A stretch of 64,000 nucleotides of DNA from the NCBI RefSeq assembly GCF_017811815.1, contig NZ_JADKZI010000001.1, positions 496,001 to 560,000 on the forward strand, given 5' to 3'. Below, one piece after another: positions 53,056 to 62,494 of the stretch (the stretch's first letter is position 1; each line of letters starts with the position of its first letter). The DNA comes from Flavonifractor sp. AGMB03687 (GTDB lineage: Bacteria > Bacillota > Clostridia > Oscillospirales > Oscillospiraceae). The notes under the pieces were generated by a model. The model was not told where the DNA came from. It did no database searches and worked only from the letters and a program-made list of their open reading frames with translations. The translations under genes and the position numbers were made by a program.

Positions 53056-54351
53056 ATGAAGAAGAGAATTCTTGCACTGTCCCTGACGGCTGCTATGGCT
53101 CTCAGCCTGGCTGCCTGCGGCGGCGGCACCGGCAACACCACCGAGAGCGGCGCCCCCGAGACCACCACCGGCGGCTCCGAGACCACTACCGTTGCCAACA
53201 AGGATAAGCCCCTGGTGTGGTTCAACCGTCAGCCCTCCAACAGCACCACCGGCGAGCTGGACATGGCTGCTCTGACCTTCAACGACAACACCTACTACGT
53301 GGGCTTCGACGCCAACCAGGGCGCTGAGCTCCAGGGCACCATGATCCTGGACTACATCAAGGCTCACATCGATGAGATCGACAAGAACGGCGACGGCATC
53401 ATCGGCTACGTTCTGGCTGTGGGCGACATCGGCCACAACGACTCCATCGCCCGTACCCGCGGCGTCCGTGCCGCTCTGGGCACCGCCGTTGAGAAGGACG
53501 GCGTGATCGACAGCACTCCCGTGGGCACCAACGTGGACGGCACCTCCACCTTCGTGCAGGACGGCACCCTCGAGGTGAACGGCAAGACCTACACCGTGCG
53601 TGAGCTGGCCTCTCAGGAGATGAAGAACTCCGCCGGCGCCACTTGGGACGCTGCCACCGCCGGCAACGCCATCACCACCTGGGCTTCCTCCTTCGGTGAT
53701 CAGATCGACATCGTGGCCTCCAACAACGACGGCATGGGCATGGCCATGTTCAACTCCTGGTCCAAGGCCAACGAGGTTCCCACCTTCGGCTATGACGCCA
53801 ACTCCGACGCCGTTGCCGCTATCGCTGAGGGCTACGGCGGCACCATCAGCCAGCACGCTGACGTTCAGGCTTACCTGACCCTGCGTGTGCTGCGCAACGC
53901 TCTGGACGGCGTGGACATCGACACCGGTATCGGCACCGCTGACGAGGCCGGCAACGTGCTGACCGACGACGTCTTCTACTATGACGAGGCTACCCGTTCC
54001 TACTACGCTCTGAACGTGGCTGTCACCGCTGACAACTATGAGAGCTTCCTGGATTCCACCGTTACTTACGAGCCTGTCTCCAACCAGCTGGACGCTGCTG
54101 AGCATCCCGTGAAGAACGTGTGGCTGAACATCTACAACTCCGCCGATAACTTCCTGGGCTCCACCTATCAGCCCCTGCTGCAGAAGTACGACGATCTGCT
54201 CAACCTGAACGTGGAGTACATCGCCGGCGACGGCCAGACCGAGTCCAACATCACCAACCGTCTGAGCAACCCCGGCGCCTATGACGCTTTCGCCATCAAC
54301 ATGGTGAAGACCGACAACGCCGCTTCCTACACCGGCATCCTGGGCCAGTAA
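53056..54351 (+). CDS. mglB: galactose/glucose ABC transporter substrate-binding lipoprotein
   Basis: A 431-aa lipoprotein (lipobox LAAC) with a Thr/Ser/Gly-rich linker and a Peripla_BP_4 domain. The MglB calcium loop is visible as IDKNGDGIIGYV, and VASNNDGMGMAM is the ligand-side signature. At 431 residues it is about 100 longer than E. coli MglB, through the linker and inserts. Codons are strongly biased, suggesting high expression. Followed by a large hairpin, then mglA. Confidence 0.93.
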   Translation: MKKRILALSLTAAMALSLAACGGGTGNTTESGAPETTTGGSETTTVANKDKPLVWFNRQPSNSTTGELDMAALTFNDNTYYVGFDANQGAELQGTMILDYIKAHIDEIDKNGDGIIGYVLAVGDIGHNDSIARTRGVRAALGTAVEKDGVIDSTPVGTNVDGTSTFVQDGTLEVNGKTYTVRELASQEMKNSAGATWDAATAGNAITTWASSFGDQIDIVASNNDGMGMAMFNSWSKANEVPTFGYDANSDAVAAIAEGYGGTISQHADVQAYLTLRVLRNALDGVDIDTGIGTADEAGNVLTDDVFYYDEATRSYYALNVAVTADNYESFLDSTVTYEPVSNQLDAAEHPVKNVWLNIYNSADNFLGSTYQPLLQKYDDLLNLNVEYIAGDGQTESNITNRLSNPGAYDAFAINMVKTDNAASYTGILGQ

Positions 54352-54403
54352 GAAAAGGCGCGGACCGCTCAGGTCCCATCGTGAATAACAAGAAATAACC
54401 GTT

Positions 54404-54479
54404 TGCTATTAGGGAGAAGGAATTCTCCGTACGGGAGGAGGAACTCTCCGTTCGGGAGGAGGAATTCTCCCTAATAGCA
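54404..54479 (+). repeat. mglB-mglA intergenic stem with three nested repeats
   Basis: Outer perfect 15-bp arms (54404-54418 with 54465-54479). Inside are three tandem quasi-palindromes of the form GGAG(A/G)AGGAA(T/C)TCTCC separated by gtac and gttc. No T tract. Probably shields the mglB message or limits read-through into mglAC so that binding protein is made in excess. Confidence 0.7.
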
Positions 54480-54550
54480 CATTTAAGTGAAAACCGGCAG
54501 AATCAGACTTTTCGCTGAAACTGCTAATATGCATAACGGGAGTAACGAGA

Positions 54551-56059
54551 ATGGCAGATGCGAAAGATGATATTGTCCTGTCAATCCGCGGTATGAGCAA
54601 GTCCTTTGGCCGCAACCGGGTGCTTGACCACATCAATCTGGATGTGAAGCGCGGTACGGTCATGGGTCTTATGGGCGAGAATGGCGCCGGTAAGTCCACG
54701 ATGATGAAGTGCCTGTTCGGTACTTATCAGAAGGATGAAGGAAAGATTTTCTTAAACGGCAAGGAGATCAGCTTTTCCGGTCCTAAAGACGCACTGGAAA
54801 ACGGAATCGCCATGGTGCACCAGGAACTGAACCAGTGCCTGGAGCGGAACGTGATCGACAATCTGTTCCTTGGCCGCTATCCCGTCAATTCCGCCGGCGT
54901 CATTGACGAAGGCAGGATGAAGAAAAAGGCGTCCGAGCTGTTCCGCAAGCTCGGAATGACCGTCAATTTGACCCAGCCCATGCGGAACATGTCTGTTTCG
55001 CAGCGGCAGATGTGTGAGATTGCCAAGGCAATTTCCTACAACGCCCAGGTGATCGTCCTGGACGAGCCCACTTCCTCTCTGACCGTGCAGGAAGTCGACA
55101 AGCTGTTTGAAATGATGCGGATGCTGAAGGAGCAGGGCATCGCCCTGATCTACATCTCTCACAAGATGGATGAGATCTTCGAGATCTGTGACGAGATCTC
55201 GGTGCTCCGGGACGGCAATCTGGTCATGACCAAGCCCTCCAAGGAGACCAACATGAACGAGCTGATCTCGGCCATGGTGGGCCGCTCTCTGGAGAGCCGC
55301 TTCCCCCCGGTGGATAACCAGCCGGGCGATACGATCCTGTCTGTTCAGCACCTGTCCACCAAGTACGCGCCCCATCTGCAGGACATCACCTTTGACGTCC
55401 GGGAGGGCGAGATCTTCGGCCTGTACGGCCTGGTGGGCGCCGGTCGTACCGAGCTGCTGGAGACCATCTTCGGCGTACGGACGCGAGCGGCCGGGCGTGT
55501 TTACTTCAAAAACCGCCTGATGAACTTCAACAACGCCAAGGAAGCCATTGAGCATGGCTTTGCCATGATCACCGAGGAGCGCAAGGCCAACGGCCTGTTC
55601 CTCAAGTGCGACCTTACCTTCAATACCACCATTGCCAACCTGAATCAGTATAAGGCCGGCGTGGCCCTCTCCACACCGAAGATGGTCAAGGCCACCAACA
55701 AAGAGATCAAGGTCATGCACACCAAGTGTATGGGACCTGATGATATGATCAGCAGCCTCTCCGGCGGCAACCAGCAGAAGGTCATCTTCGGCAAGTGGCT
55801 GGAGCGTGAGCCCCAGATCTTTATGATGGACGAGCCTACCCGAGGCATCGACGTGGGCGCCAAGTACGAGATCTACGAGCTGATCATCCAGATGGCAAAG
55901 CAGGGAAAGACGATCATCGTCGTTTCCTCCGAAATGCCTGAGATCCTGGGTATCACCAACCGGATCGGTGTTATGTCCAACGGACATCTTTCCGGCATCG
56001 TGAATACCAAGGAGACCGATCAGGAGGAGCTCCTGAGACTGAGCGCCAAATACCTCTAA
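54551..56059 (+). CDS. mglA: galactose/sugar ABC transporter, ATP-binding protein
   Basis: A 502-aa double ATPase. N-terminal half: Walker A GENGAGKST, signature MSVSQRQM (degenerate), Walker B VIVLDEPTSS. C-terminal half: GLVGAGRTE in place of Walker A, signature LSGGNQQK, Walker B FMMDEPTRG. This pattern is that of MglA/RbsA. Start ATG 54551; the upstream site is weak. Confidence 0.96.
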   Translation: MADAKDDIVLSIRGMSKSFGRNRVLDHINLDVKRGTVMGLMGENGAGKSTMMKCLFGTYQKDEGKIFLNGKEISFSGPKDALENGIAMVHQELNQCLERNVIDNLFLGRYPVNSAGVIDEGRMKKKASELFRKLGMTVNLTQPMRNMSVSQRQMCEIAKAISYNAQVIVLDEPTSSLTVQEVDKLFEMMRMLKEQGIALIYISHKMDEIFEICDEISVLRDGNLVMTKPSKETNMNELISAMVGRSLESRFPPVDNQPGDTILSVQHLSTKYAPHLQDITFDVREGEIFGLYGLVGAGRTELLETIFGVRTRAAGRVYFKNRLMNFNNAKEAIEHGFAMITEERKANGLFLKCDLTFNTTIANLNQYKAGVALSTPKMVKATNKEIKVMHTKCMGPDDMISSLSGGNQQKVIFGKWLEREPQIFMMDEPTRGIDVGAKYEIYELIIQMAKQGKTIIVVSSEMPEILGITNRIGVMSNGHLSGIVNTKETDQEELLRLSAKYL

Positions 56060-56218
56060 ACATGCCAATGAGACAAAGCGGGGAAGCTTTGTGCGTATTG
56101 AGAGGAGAGCATGGTTCGAGAGAGGCCGACGGAATCAGACCGCAGTCCGGAGCCGTGCGCCAGCGAGGACGGAGCCCATGGGCCTGTCCGATGGACACTA
56201 TAATGGGAGAAATTGCTT

Positions 56219-57874
56219 ATGGTAGCAGAGAACACAAAAATTCTTACGGCTGAGCAGGAGGCCAACCTCCTTCAGCCGATCGATGAATATGTCGGGGGCA
56301 TCCAGGCGAAGATCGACGCCCTGCGCGTGGATGGTACGGACAGAGTCATCGAGATCCAGAACAGCATTGACAACCTGAAGCGGGACCGGATCTATACCGC
56401 CCAGGAGAAGGCTGCCAAGCTGGAAACCTACAAGAAGGATCTGGAGGCCGCCAAGGCGGTGGAGGCCAAGAACAAGGAAGGGGTCTCCAAGCTGATCGCC
56501 CAGGCGGAGAGCTATCTCAAGGAACACTACAACACCGATTACTATCAGGCGGTGCTGGAGAGCTGCAAGGAAGAAAAGAAGCTGGCCCTGGAGAACTACA
56601 CGGCTTCCGTGGCCCAGCTGAACAAGGAGCACCAGGAGACGGTCTCCAAGCTCAGCGACCAGCACGAGATCAAGGACGAGAAGTACGTCCACAAGAACCG
56701 CCTGTTTGACGCCAAGATGCAGCGGGCCCAGAACCTGCAGCAGGTGAAGGACCGTCAGCATGCCGCTTTCGATCACAAGTTCCACCTGATCGATATGCTG
56801 CGCATGTCCAAGTTTACCTTCGGCGAGACCATGGCCCAGAAGTGGGAAAACTACAAGTATTCCTTCAACCGCCGGGACTTCCTGCTGAAAAACGGCCTGT
56901 ACATCGCCATCATCATCATCTTCATTGCCCTTTGTATCATCACCCCCATCGTGAAGAACACCCCGCTGCTCACCGTGAATAACGTGCTGAACATCCTGTC
57001 CCAGGCCTCTCCCAGAATGTTCCTGGCCCTGGGCGTGGCGGGGCTCATCCTGCTGGCCGGTACCGACCTGTCCATCGGCCGTATGGTTGGTATGGGCATG
57101 ACGGCGGCCACCATCGTGATGCACTCCGGCCCCAACACCGGCGGTGTGTTCGGTCATATCTTTGACTTCTCCGGTATCCCCGTCATCGTCCGGGTGTTCC
57201 TGGCCCTGGTGGTCTGTATCATCCTGTGCACCATCTTCACCACCATCGCCGGCTTCTTCACCGCCAAGTTCAAGATGCACCCCTTCATTTCCACCATGGC
57301 TACCATGCTGGTTATCTTCGGCCTGGTAACCTACTCCACCAAGGGCGTGTCCTTCGGCGGCATTGATCCCACCATTCCCAAGATGATCATTCCCCGCGTC
57401 AACGGCTTCCCCACCATCATCCTGTGGGCTGTGGCTGCTGTGGCCGTGGTGTGGTTCATCTGGAACAAGACCACCTTTGGTAAGAACCTGTACGCCGTGG
57501 GCGGCAACCCCGAGGCTGCCTCTGTTTCCGGTATCTCCGTGTTCAAGGTCACCGTGGGTGCCTTCATCATGGCCGGCGTGCTCTACGGCTTCGGTTCCTG
57601 GCTGGAGTGCCTGCGTATGACCGGTTCCGGCTCCGCCGCTTATGGCCAGGGCTGGGAAATGGACGCCATCGCGGCCTGCGTCGTGGGCGGCATCTCCTTC
57701 ACCGGTGGTATCGGTAAGATCTCCGGCTGTGTGGTGGGCGTGTTCATCTTCACCGCCCTGACCTACTCCCTGACCATCCTGGGTATCGACACCAACCTGC
57801 AGTTCGTGTTCTCCGGCATCATCATCCTGGTTGCCGTTATGCTGGACTGCCTGAAGTACGTGCAGAAGAAGTAA
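56219..57874 (+). CDS. mglC: galactose ABC transporter permease with N-terminal coiled-coil extension
   Basis: A 551-aa protein. Residues from about 225 to the end are a normal MglC/RbsC permease (VNNVLNILSQASPRMFLALG, AGTDLSIGRMVG, TFGKNLYAVGGNPEAASVSGI). Residues 1 to about 215 are a charged, helical, coiled-coil-like cytosolic extension rich in Lys/Glu/Gln/Ala, absent from E. coli MglC (336 aa). The ATG at 56219 with GGGAGA upstream is preferred to a TTG two codons earlier. A 158-bp gap separates it from mglA. Confidence 0.93.
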   Translation: MVAENTKILTAEQEANLLQPIDEYVGGIQAKIDALRVDGTDRVIEIQNSIDNLKRDRIYTAQEKAAKLETYKKDLEAAKAVEAKNKEGVSKLIAQAESYLKEHYNTDYYQAVLESCKEEKKLALENYTASVAQLNKEHQETVSKLSDQHEIKDEKYVHKNRLFDAKMQRAQNLQQVKDRQHAAFDHKFHLIDMLRMSKFTFGETMAQKWENYKYSFNRRDFLLKNGLYIAIIIIFIALCIITPIVKNTPLLTVNNVLNILSQASPRMFLALGVAGLILLAGTDLSIGRMVGMGMTAATIVMHSGPNTGGVFGHIFDFSGIPVIVRVFLALVVCIILCTIFTTIAGFFTAKFKMHPFISTMATMLVIFGLVTYSTKGVSFGGIDPTIPKMIIPRVNGFPTIILWAVAAVAVVWFIWNKTTFGKNLYAVGGNPEAASVSGISVFKVTVGAFIMAGVLYGFGSWLECLRMTGSGSAAYGQGWEMDAIAACVVGGISFTGGIGKISGCVVGVFIFTALTYSLTILGIDTNLQFVFSGIIILVAVMLDCLKYVQKK

Positions 57875-57904
57875 TTTATTCCGCCTTTTTCATATGGAAG
57901 CGGG

Positions 57905-57955
57905 AAGCCGCTGCAAGGCAGACGCGGGGGACCGGTCTGCTTTGCGGCGGCTTTT
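57905..57955 (+). terminator. terminator of mglBAC
   Basis: Nineteen-position stem (57905-57923 with 57935-57953) with two single mismatches, followed by TT/T tract. Confidence 0.8.
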
Positions 57956-57970
57956 GTACGGCTTGCCGCA

Positions 57971-57999
57971 TTGGCAGCGGGAGCGGAATGTGCTATGAT
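57971..57999 (+). promoter_or_regulatory. galKET promoter
   Basis: -35 TTGGCA (57971-57976), 17-bp spacer, -10 TATGAT (57994-57999), 69 bp before galK. Confidence 0.75.
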
Positions 58000-58068
58000 G
58001 AAACCAAGATCCCGGACGGGCGCGGCGTGAGCTCCGCCTGCTCCGGCATGTAAAAGGAGAGAAGAACC

Positions 58069-59355
58069 ATGCAAGAACTGGGCGCTGTGCGTAAGGCGCT
58101 GGCCGCCGGTGAGCTGGACGGGGCGCTGAGCCGCCTGCTGTGCCGAGACCTCACCGCCGGCCGCAAGCGGGTGGCTGACCTGCTGGATGGATTCCAGAAG
58201 ACCTTCGGGGTTGGGGATGACACCCCCATCACCCTGTGTTCCGCGCCGGGCCGCACCGAGATCTGCGGCAACCATACCGATCATCAGCATGGCCGGGTCC
58301 TGGCCGGTGCGGTAGACCTGGACTTTTTGGCCTGCGCCGCCCCCAACGGCACCAACACCATCCGCTTCCAGTCCCAGGGCTGGCCTCTGGTGGAGGTGGA
58401 CTTGGATACGCTGGAGCCCAAGGAGGAGGAAAAGGAGTCCACCGCCTCCCTGGTGCGGGGCATGGCGGCCCAGGCGGCCCAGCGGGGCTACCCGGTGGCC
58501 GGCTTTGACGTCTATGCCACTTCCGAGGTGCTGCCCGGCTCCGGCCTGTCCTCCTCCGCCGCCTGCGAGGTGCTGCTGGGCGTGGTGGAGAATCACCTGT
58601 TCTGCCGGGACGAGCTGGACCCGGTGACCATCGCCCAGATGGGTCAGAAGGCGGAGAACATCTACTTCGGCAAGCCCAGCGGCCTGATGGACCAGACCGC
58701 CTCCTCCGTGGGCGGCGCCGTGGCCATCGACTTCGCCGACCCCGCCGCTCCTGTGGTGCGCACCGTGGCGGTGGACCTGAACGGTCTGGGCTACGCTCTG
58801 TGCATCATTGACTCGGGCGCCAGCCACGCCGATCTCACCAGTGAGTATGCCGCCGTGCCTCAGGAGATGTGTGCTGTGGCTGCTTACTTCGGCAAGAAGG
58901 TGCTGCGGGAGGTGGAGGAGTCCCAGGTGCTCCAGGCCCTGCCCCAGCTGCGTAAGGCGGTGGGCGACCGGGCGGTGCTCCGCGCCCTCCACTTCTTTGC
59001 CGACGATCAGCGGGTCAAGCAGGAGGCCGACGCCCTGGAGCAGGGCGACATGGAGACCTTCCTGGCGGTGGTAAACCAGTCGGGCCGCTCCTCTTGGGAC
59101 CTGCTGCAAAATATCACCCCTGCCGGTGCGGTGCAGGATCAGGCCATGGCTGTGGCCCTGACGGTGGCCGAGCGGGCCCTGAACGGCCGGGGCGCCTGCC
59201 GGGTCCACGGCGGCGGCTTTGCCGGTACCATCCAGGCCTTTGTGCCTCTGGATATTCTGGACCAGTTCCGCAAGCAGGTGGAAGCCAGCCTGGGCGAGGG
59301 CAGCTGCCACGTGCTGAGCATCCGTCCCGTGGGCGGAACGGTTCTCTGGCCCTGA
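58069..59355 (+). CDS. galK: galactokinase
   Basis: GHMP kinase (428 aa) making galactose-1-phosphate. Galactokinase signature GRTEICGNHTDHQHG, ATP loop LPGSGLSSSAA and C-terminal GACRVHGGGFAGT. First gene of the Leloir operon galK-galE-galT-acetyltransferase. AAAGGAG upstream of ATG 58069. Confidence 0.96.
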   Translation: MQELGAVRKALAAGELDGALSRLLCRDLTAGRKRVADLLDGFQKTFGVGDDTPITLCSAPGRTEICGNHTDHQHGRVLAGAVDLDFLACAAPNGTNTIRFQSQGWPLVEVDLDTLEPKEEEKESTASLVRGMAAQAAQRGYPVAGFDVYATSEVLPGSGLSSSAACEVLLGVVENHLFCRDELDPVTIAQMGQKAENIYFGKPSGLMDQTASSVGGAVAIDFADPAAPVVRTVAVDLNGLGYALCIIDSGASHADLTSEYAAVPQEMCAVAAYFGKKVLREVEESQVLQALPQLRKAVGDRAVLRALHFFADDQRVKQEADALEQGDMETFLAVVNQSGRSSWDLLQNITPAGAVQDQAMAVALTVAERALNGRGACRVHGGGFAGTIQAFVPLDILDQFRKQVEASLGEGSCHVLSIRPVGGTVLWP

Positions 59356-59396
59356 ACAAAAGCATAGTGTGATTGTGAAAGGAGCGCGTCTGAACA

Positions 59397-60389
59397 ATGG
59401 CAATTTTGGTATTGGGCGGAGCCGGATACATTGGCTCCCACACGGTATATGAACTCATCGACGCCGGCCGGGAAGTGGTGGTGGCCGACAACCTGCAGAC
59501 CGGTTTCCGGGCTGCGGTCCATCCCAAGGCAAAGTTTTATGAGCTGGACATCCGGGACCGGGGCGCCTTGGACACCCTCTTCCAGGCGGAAAACATCGAG
59601 GGTGTGATCCACTTTGCCGCCTCCTCCCAGGTGGGCGAGTCCATGTCCGATCCCCTGAAGTACTATGATAACAACCTCTACGGCACCATGGTGCTCCTCC
59701 AGTCCATGGTGGCCCACGGTGTGGATAAGATCGTTTTCTCCTCCACCGCCGCCACCTACGGCGAGCCCGAGCGGGTGCCCATCCTGGAGGACGATCGCAC
59801 CGTGCCTACCAACTGCTACGGTGAGACCAAGCTGTCCATGGAGCACATGATGAGCTGGGTGTCCAAGGCCCACGGCCTGCGCTACGTGGCCCTGCGCTAC
59901 TTCAACGCCTGCGGCGCCCACGTTTCCGGCCAGATCGGCGAGGCCCATGATCCCGAGACCCACCTGATTCCCATCATCCTCCAGGTCCCCCTGGGCCAGC
60001 GGGAGGCGGTCAGCGTCTTCGGCGACGACTATCCCACCAAGGACGGCACCTGCATCCGGGACTACATCCATGTTACCGACCTGGCTCAGGCCCACATCCT
60101 GGCCCTGGACTACCTGCTGAAGGGCGGGGAGAACAATGTGTTCAACCTGGGCAACGGCGTGGGCTTCACCGTGAAGGAAGTGGTGGATGTGGCTCGCGAG
60201 GTCACCGGCCATCCCATCCCCGCCAAGATGGCCCCCCGCCGGGCGGGCGATCCCGCCCAGCTCATCGCCTCCTCCGAGAAGGCCATCCAGGTACTGGGCT
60301 GGAAGCCTCAGTACAACGACCTGAACACCATCGTGGCCTCCGCCTGGGCCTGGCACAAGAGCCATCCCCACGGCTTTGAGGAGGGCTGA
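59397..60389 (+). CDS. galE: UDP-glucose 4-epimerase
   Basis: A 330-aa extended short-chain dehydrogenase: NAD-binding GGAGYIGSH, catalytic Ser in SSTAATYG and YxxxK as YGETK, plus C-terminal RRAGDPAQLIASSEKA typical of GalE. Interconverts UDP-galactose and UDP-glucose. AAAGGAG upstream; three bases before galT. Confidence 0.97.
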   Translation: MAILVLGGAGYIGSHTVYELIDAGREVVVADNLQTGFRAAVHPKAKFYELDIRDRGALDTLFQAENIEGVIHFAASSQVGESMSDPLKYYDNNLYGTMVLLQSMVAHGVDKIVFSSTAATYGEPERVPILEDDRTVPTNCYGETKLSMEHMMSWVSKAHGLRYVALRYFNACGAHVSGQIGEAHDPETHLIPIILQVPLGQREAVSVFGDDYPTKDGTCIRDYIHVTDLAQAHILALDYLLKGGENNVFNLGNGVGFTVKEVVDVAREVTGHPIPAKMAPRRAGDPAQLIASSEKAIQVLGWKPQYNDLNTIVASAWAWHKSHPHGFEEG

Positions 60390-60391
60390 GC

Positions 60392-61888
60392 ATGGAGCGG
60401 GAAGAAGCCCTTGCCAAGCTGGTGGCCTACGGGGTGGAGAAGGAGCTGATCCAGCCCGAGGACCAGATCTGGGCGGTGAATACCCTGCTGGATGTGCTGG
60501 GACTGAGCAGCTGTGCGCTGCCCGAGGTCCAGGCTCCCGCAGAGGGAGAGCTGCCTGAGATCCTGGGGGCCCTGGCAGACGATGCCCACGCCCGTGGCGT
60601 GCTGCCCGAGGATTCCGTGACCTATCGGGATCTCTTTGATACCCGGCTGATGGGTGTGCTCACCCCCCGGCCCTCCCAGGTGATTGCTAAGTTCCGCGCC
60701 CTCTGTGCGCAGGACCCCAAGGCGGCCACCGACTGGTACTACAAGTTCAGCCAGGACACCAACTACATCCGCCGGGACCGCATTGCCAAGGACGTGCAGT
60801 GGAAGGCCCAGACCGAGTACGGTGAACTGGATATCACCATTAACCTCTCCAAGCCGGAGAAGGACCCCAAGGCCATCGCGGCGGCCCGCAACCTGCCCGC
60901 CTCCGCCTATCCCCGGTGCCAGCTGTGTGCCGAGAATGAGGGCTACGCCGGCCGGCTGGATCATCCCGCCCGGGAGAACCACCGCATCGTGCCCATCACC
61001 ATCAACTGTTCCCCCTGGTACCTGCAGTACTCCCCCTATGTGTACTACAACGAGCACTGCATCTGCCTGAACAAGGTCCACACCCCCATGAAGATCGACC
61101 GGGCCTGCTTTGCCAAGCTGCTGGACTTCGTGGGTCAGTTCCCCCACTATTTTGTGGGCTCCAACGCTGACCTGCCCATCGTGGGCGGCTCCATCCTGGC
61201 CCACGACCACTTCCAGGGCGGCCGGTACACCTTCGCCATGGAGAAGGCTCCGGTGGAGACGCCCTTCACCTTCCCGGGCTATGAGGACGTTACCGCCGGT
61301 ATCGTCAAGTGGCCCATGTCGGTGGTGCGTCTCACCTGCGCCGATCCTCAGCGGCTCATCGACCTGGCCGACAAGATCCTGGCCAGCTGGCGGGGCTATA
61401 CCGACGAGGCGGCCATGATCCTGGCTGAGACCGACGGGGAGCCCCACAACACCATCACCCCCATCGCCCGGCGGCGGGGGAACGACTACGAGATGGACCT
61501 GGTGCTGCGCAATAACCTGACCACCGAGGAGCATCCTCTGGGCCTGTACCATCCCCACGCCGAGCTCCATCACATCAAGAAGGAGAACATCGGCCTCATC
61601 GAGGTGATGGGTCTGGCGGTGCTGCCCGCCCGTTTGAAGACCGAGCTGGTGGCGGTGGCGGACAAGCTGGCCAACGGCGGCGACCTGCGGGCCGATCCGC
61701 TGACGGCGGCCCACGCAAGCTGGGCGGAGGGCTTTGCGCCTAACTACACCATTACGGCGGACAACGCCCTGGATGTGGTCTACCACGAGACCGGCCTGGT
61801 GTTTGCCAAGGTGCTGGAGCACGCCGGCGTCTACGCCCGTACCCCGGAGGGGAAAGAGGCCTTCCTCCGGTTCCTGAAGCAGGTGTAA
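60392..61888 (+). CDS. galT: galactose-1-phosphate uridylyltransferase (Firmicute type)
   Basis: A 498-aa GalT of the long Firmicute family (not the short His-Pro-His E. coli type). Visible: YPRCQLCAENEGYAGR, NCSPWYLQYSPYVYYNEHCI, GGSILAHDHFQGG with the family's His motif. Transfers UMP from UDP-glucose to galactose-1-phosphate. Starts GAGCATGG three bases after galE. Confidence 0.95.
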   Translation: MEREEALAKLVAYGVEKELIQPEDQIWAVNTLLDVLGLSSCALPEVQAPAEGELPEILGALADDAHARGVLPEDSVTYRDLFDTRLMGVLTPRPSQVIAKFRALCAQDPKAATDWYYKFSQDTNYIRRDRIAKDVQWKAQTEYGELDITINLSKPEKDPKAIAAARNLPASAYPRCQLCAENEGYAGRLDHPARENHRIVPITINCSPWYLQYSPYVYYNEHCICLNKVHTPMKIDRACFAKLLDFVGQFPHYFVGSNADLPIVGGSILAHDHFQGGRYTFAMEKAPVETPFTFPGYEDVTAGIVKWPMSVVRLTCADPQRLIDLADKILASWRGYTDEAAMILAETDGEPHNTITPIARRRGNDYEMDLVLRNNLTTEEHPLGLYHPHAELHHIKKENIGLIEVMGLAVLPARLKTELVAVADKLANGGDLRADPLTAAHASWAEGFAPNYTITADNALDVVYHETGLVFAKVLEHAGVYARTPEGKEAFLRFLKQV

Positions 61889-61919
61889 GAGAGATTGTGA
61901 TTGAGACAGGAGGGCAGAC

Positions 61920-62390
61920 ATGACAGAAGCGGTCAAAATCGTCAATCTGGCGGATGCGCCGGAGTTCATGGAAGAGGTGTCCCGGTGGCTTTGGCTGGAA
62001 TGGGCCAAGGATGACGGCTATTCCTTGGAAGAGATCATCTACCGGACCAAGTATGCCTCCCAGCGGGACACGGTGCCCCAGATGCTGGTGGCGGTGTGGG
62101 AGGACAAGCCGGTAGGCGTGGTATCCCTGTGGCTCAATGACCTGAAGACCCGGCAGGACCTCACCCCCTGGATGGCCACTCTGTATGTGAAGGACGAGTG
62201 CCGGAATATGCATATCGGCCAAAAACTGCAAATCGCCAGCATCGAGGCGGTGCGGGCGCTCCATCGCTATGACTGCCTCTATCTGATCACCAAGCTGAAC
62301 GGCTACTATGAGCGGCTGGGCTGGAAGTTTGTGGACGAGGCCCCCACAGGGGGCGGCGCCCATGAGCGCATCTATCGCTACGACCTCTAA
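61920..62390 (+). CDS. GNAT-family N-acetyltransferase
   Basis: A 156-aa GNAT acetyltransferase with motif A reading VKDECRNMHIGQKL (Q/R-x-x-G-x-G/A variant) and C-terminal YYERLGWKFVDE. AGGAGGG upstream; last gene of the galKET operon before a strong terminator. Substrate unknown; a link to galactose metabolism is positional only. Confidence 0.85.
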   Translation: MTEAVKIVNLADAPEFMEEVSRWLWLEWAKDDGYSLEEIIYRTKYASQRDTVPQMLVAVWEDKPVGVVSLWLNDLKTRQDLTPWMATLYVKDECRNMHIGQKLQIASIEAVRALHRYDCLYLITKLNGYYERLGWKFVDEAPTGGGAHERIYRYDL

Positions 62391-62403
62391 ATCAAAACAA
62401 AGA

Positions 62404-62447
62404 AAACCAACAGCGGCGGCTCCCTTGGGAGCCGCCGCTGTTGGTTT
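62404..62447. terminator. bidirectional terminator between the galKET operon and the purine permease
   Basis: Perfect 20-bp stem (aaaccaacagcggcggctccc with its complement), A tract on the left and TTT on the right, between convergent genes. Confidence 0.88.
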
Positions 62448-62494
62448 GAGCAAATGGGCATCTATATGTTGGAATGGGCAGCGATAGGAATGAA

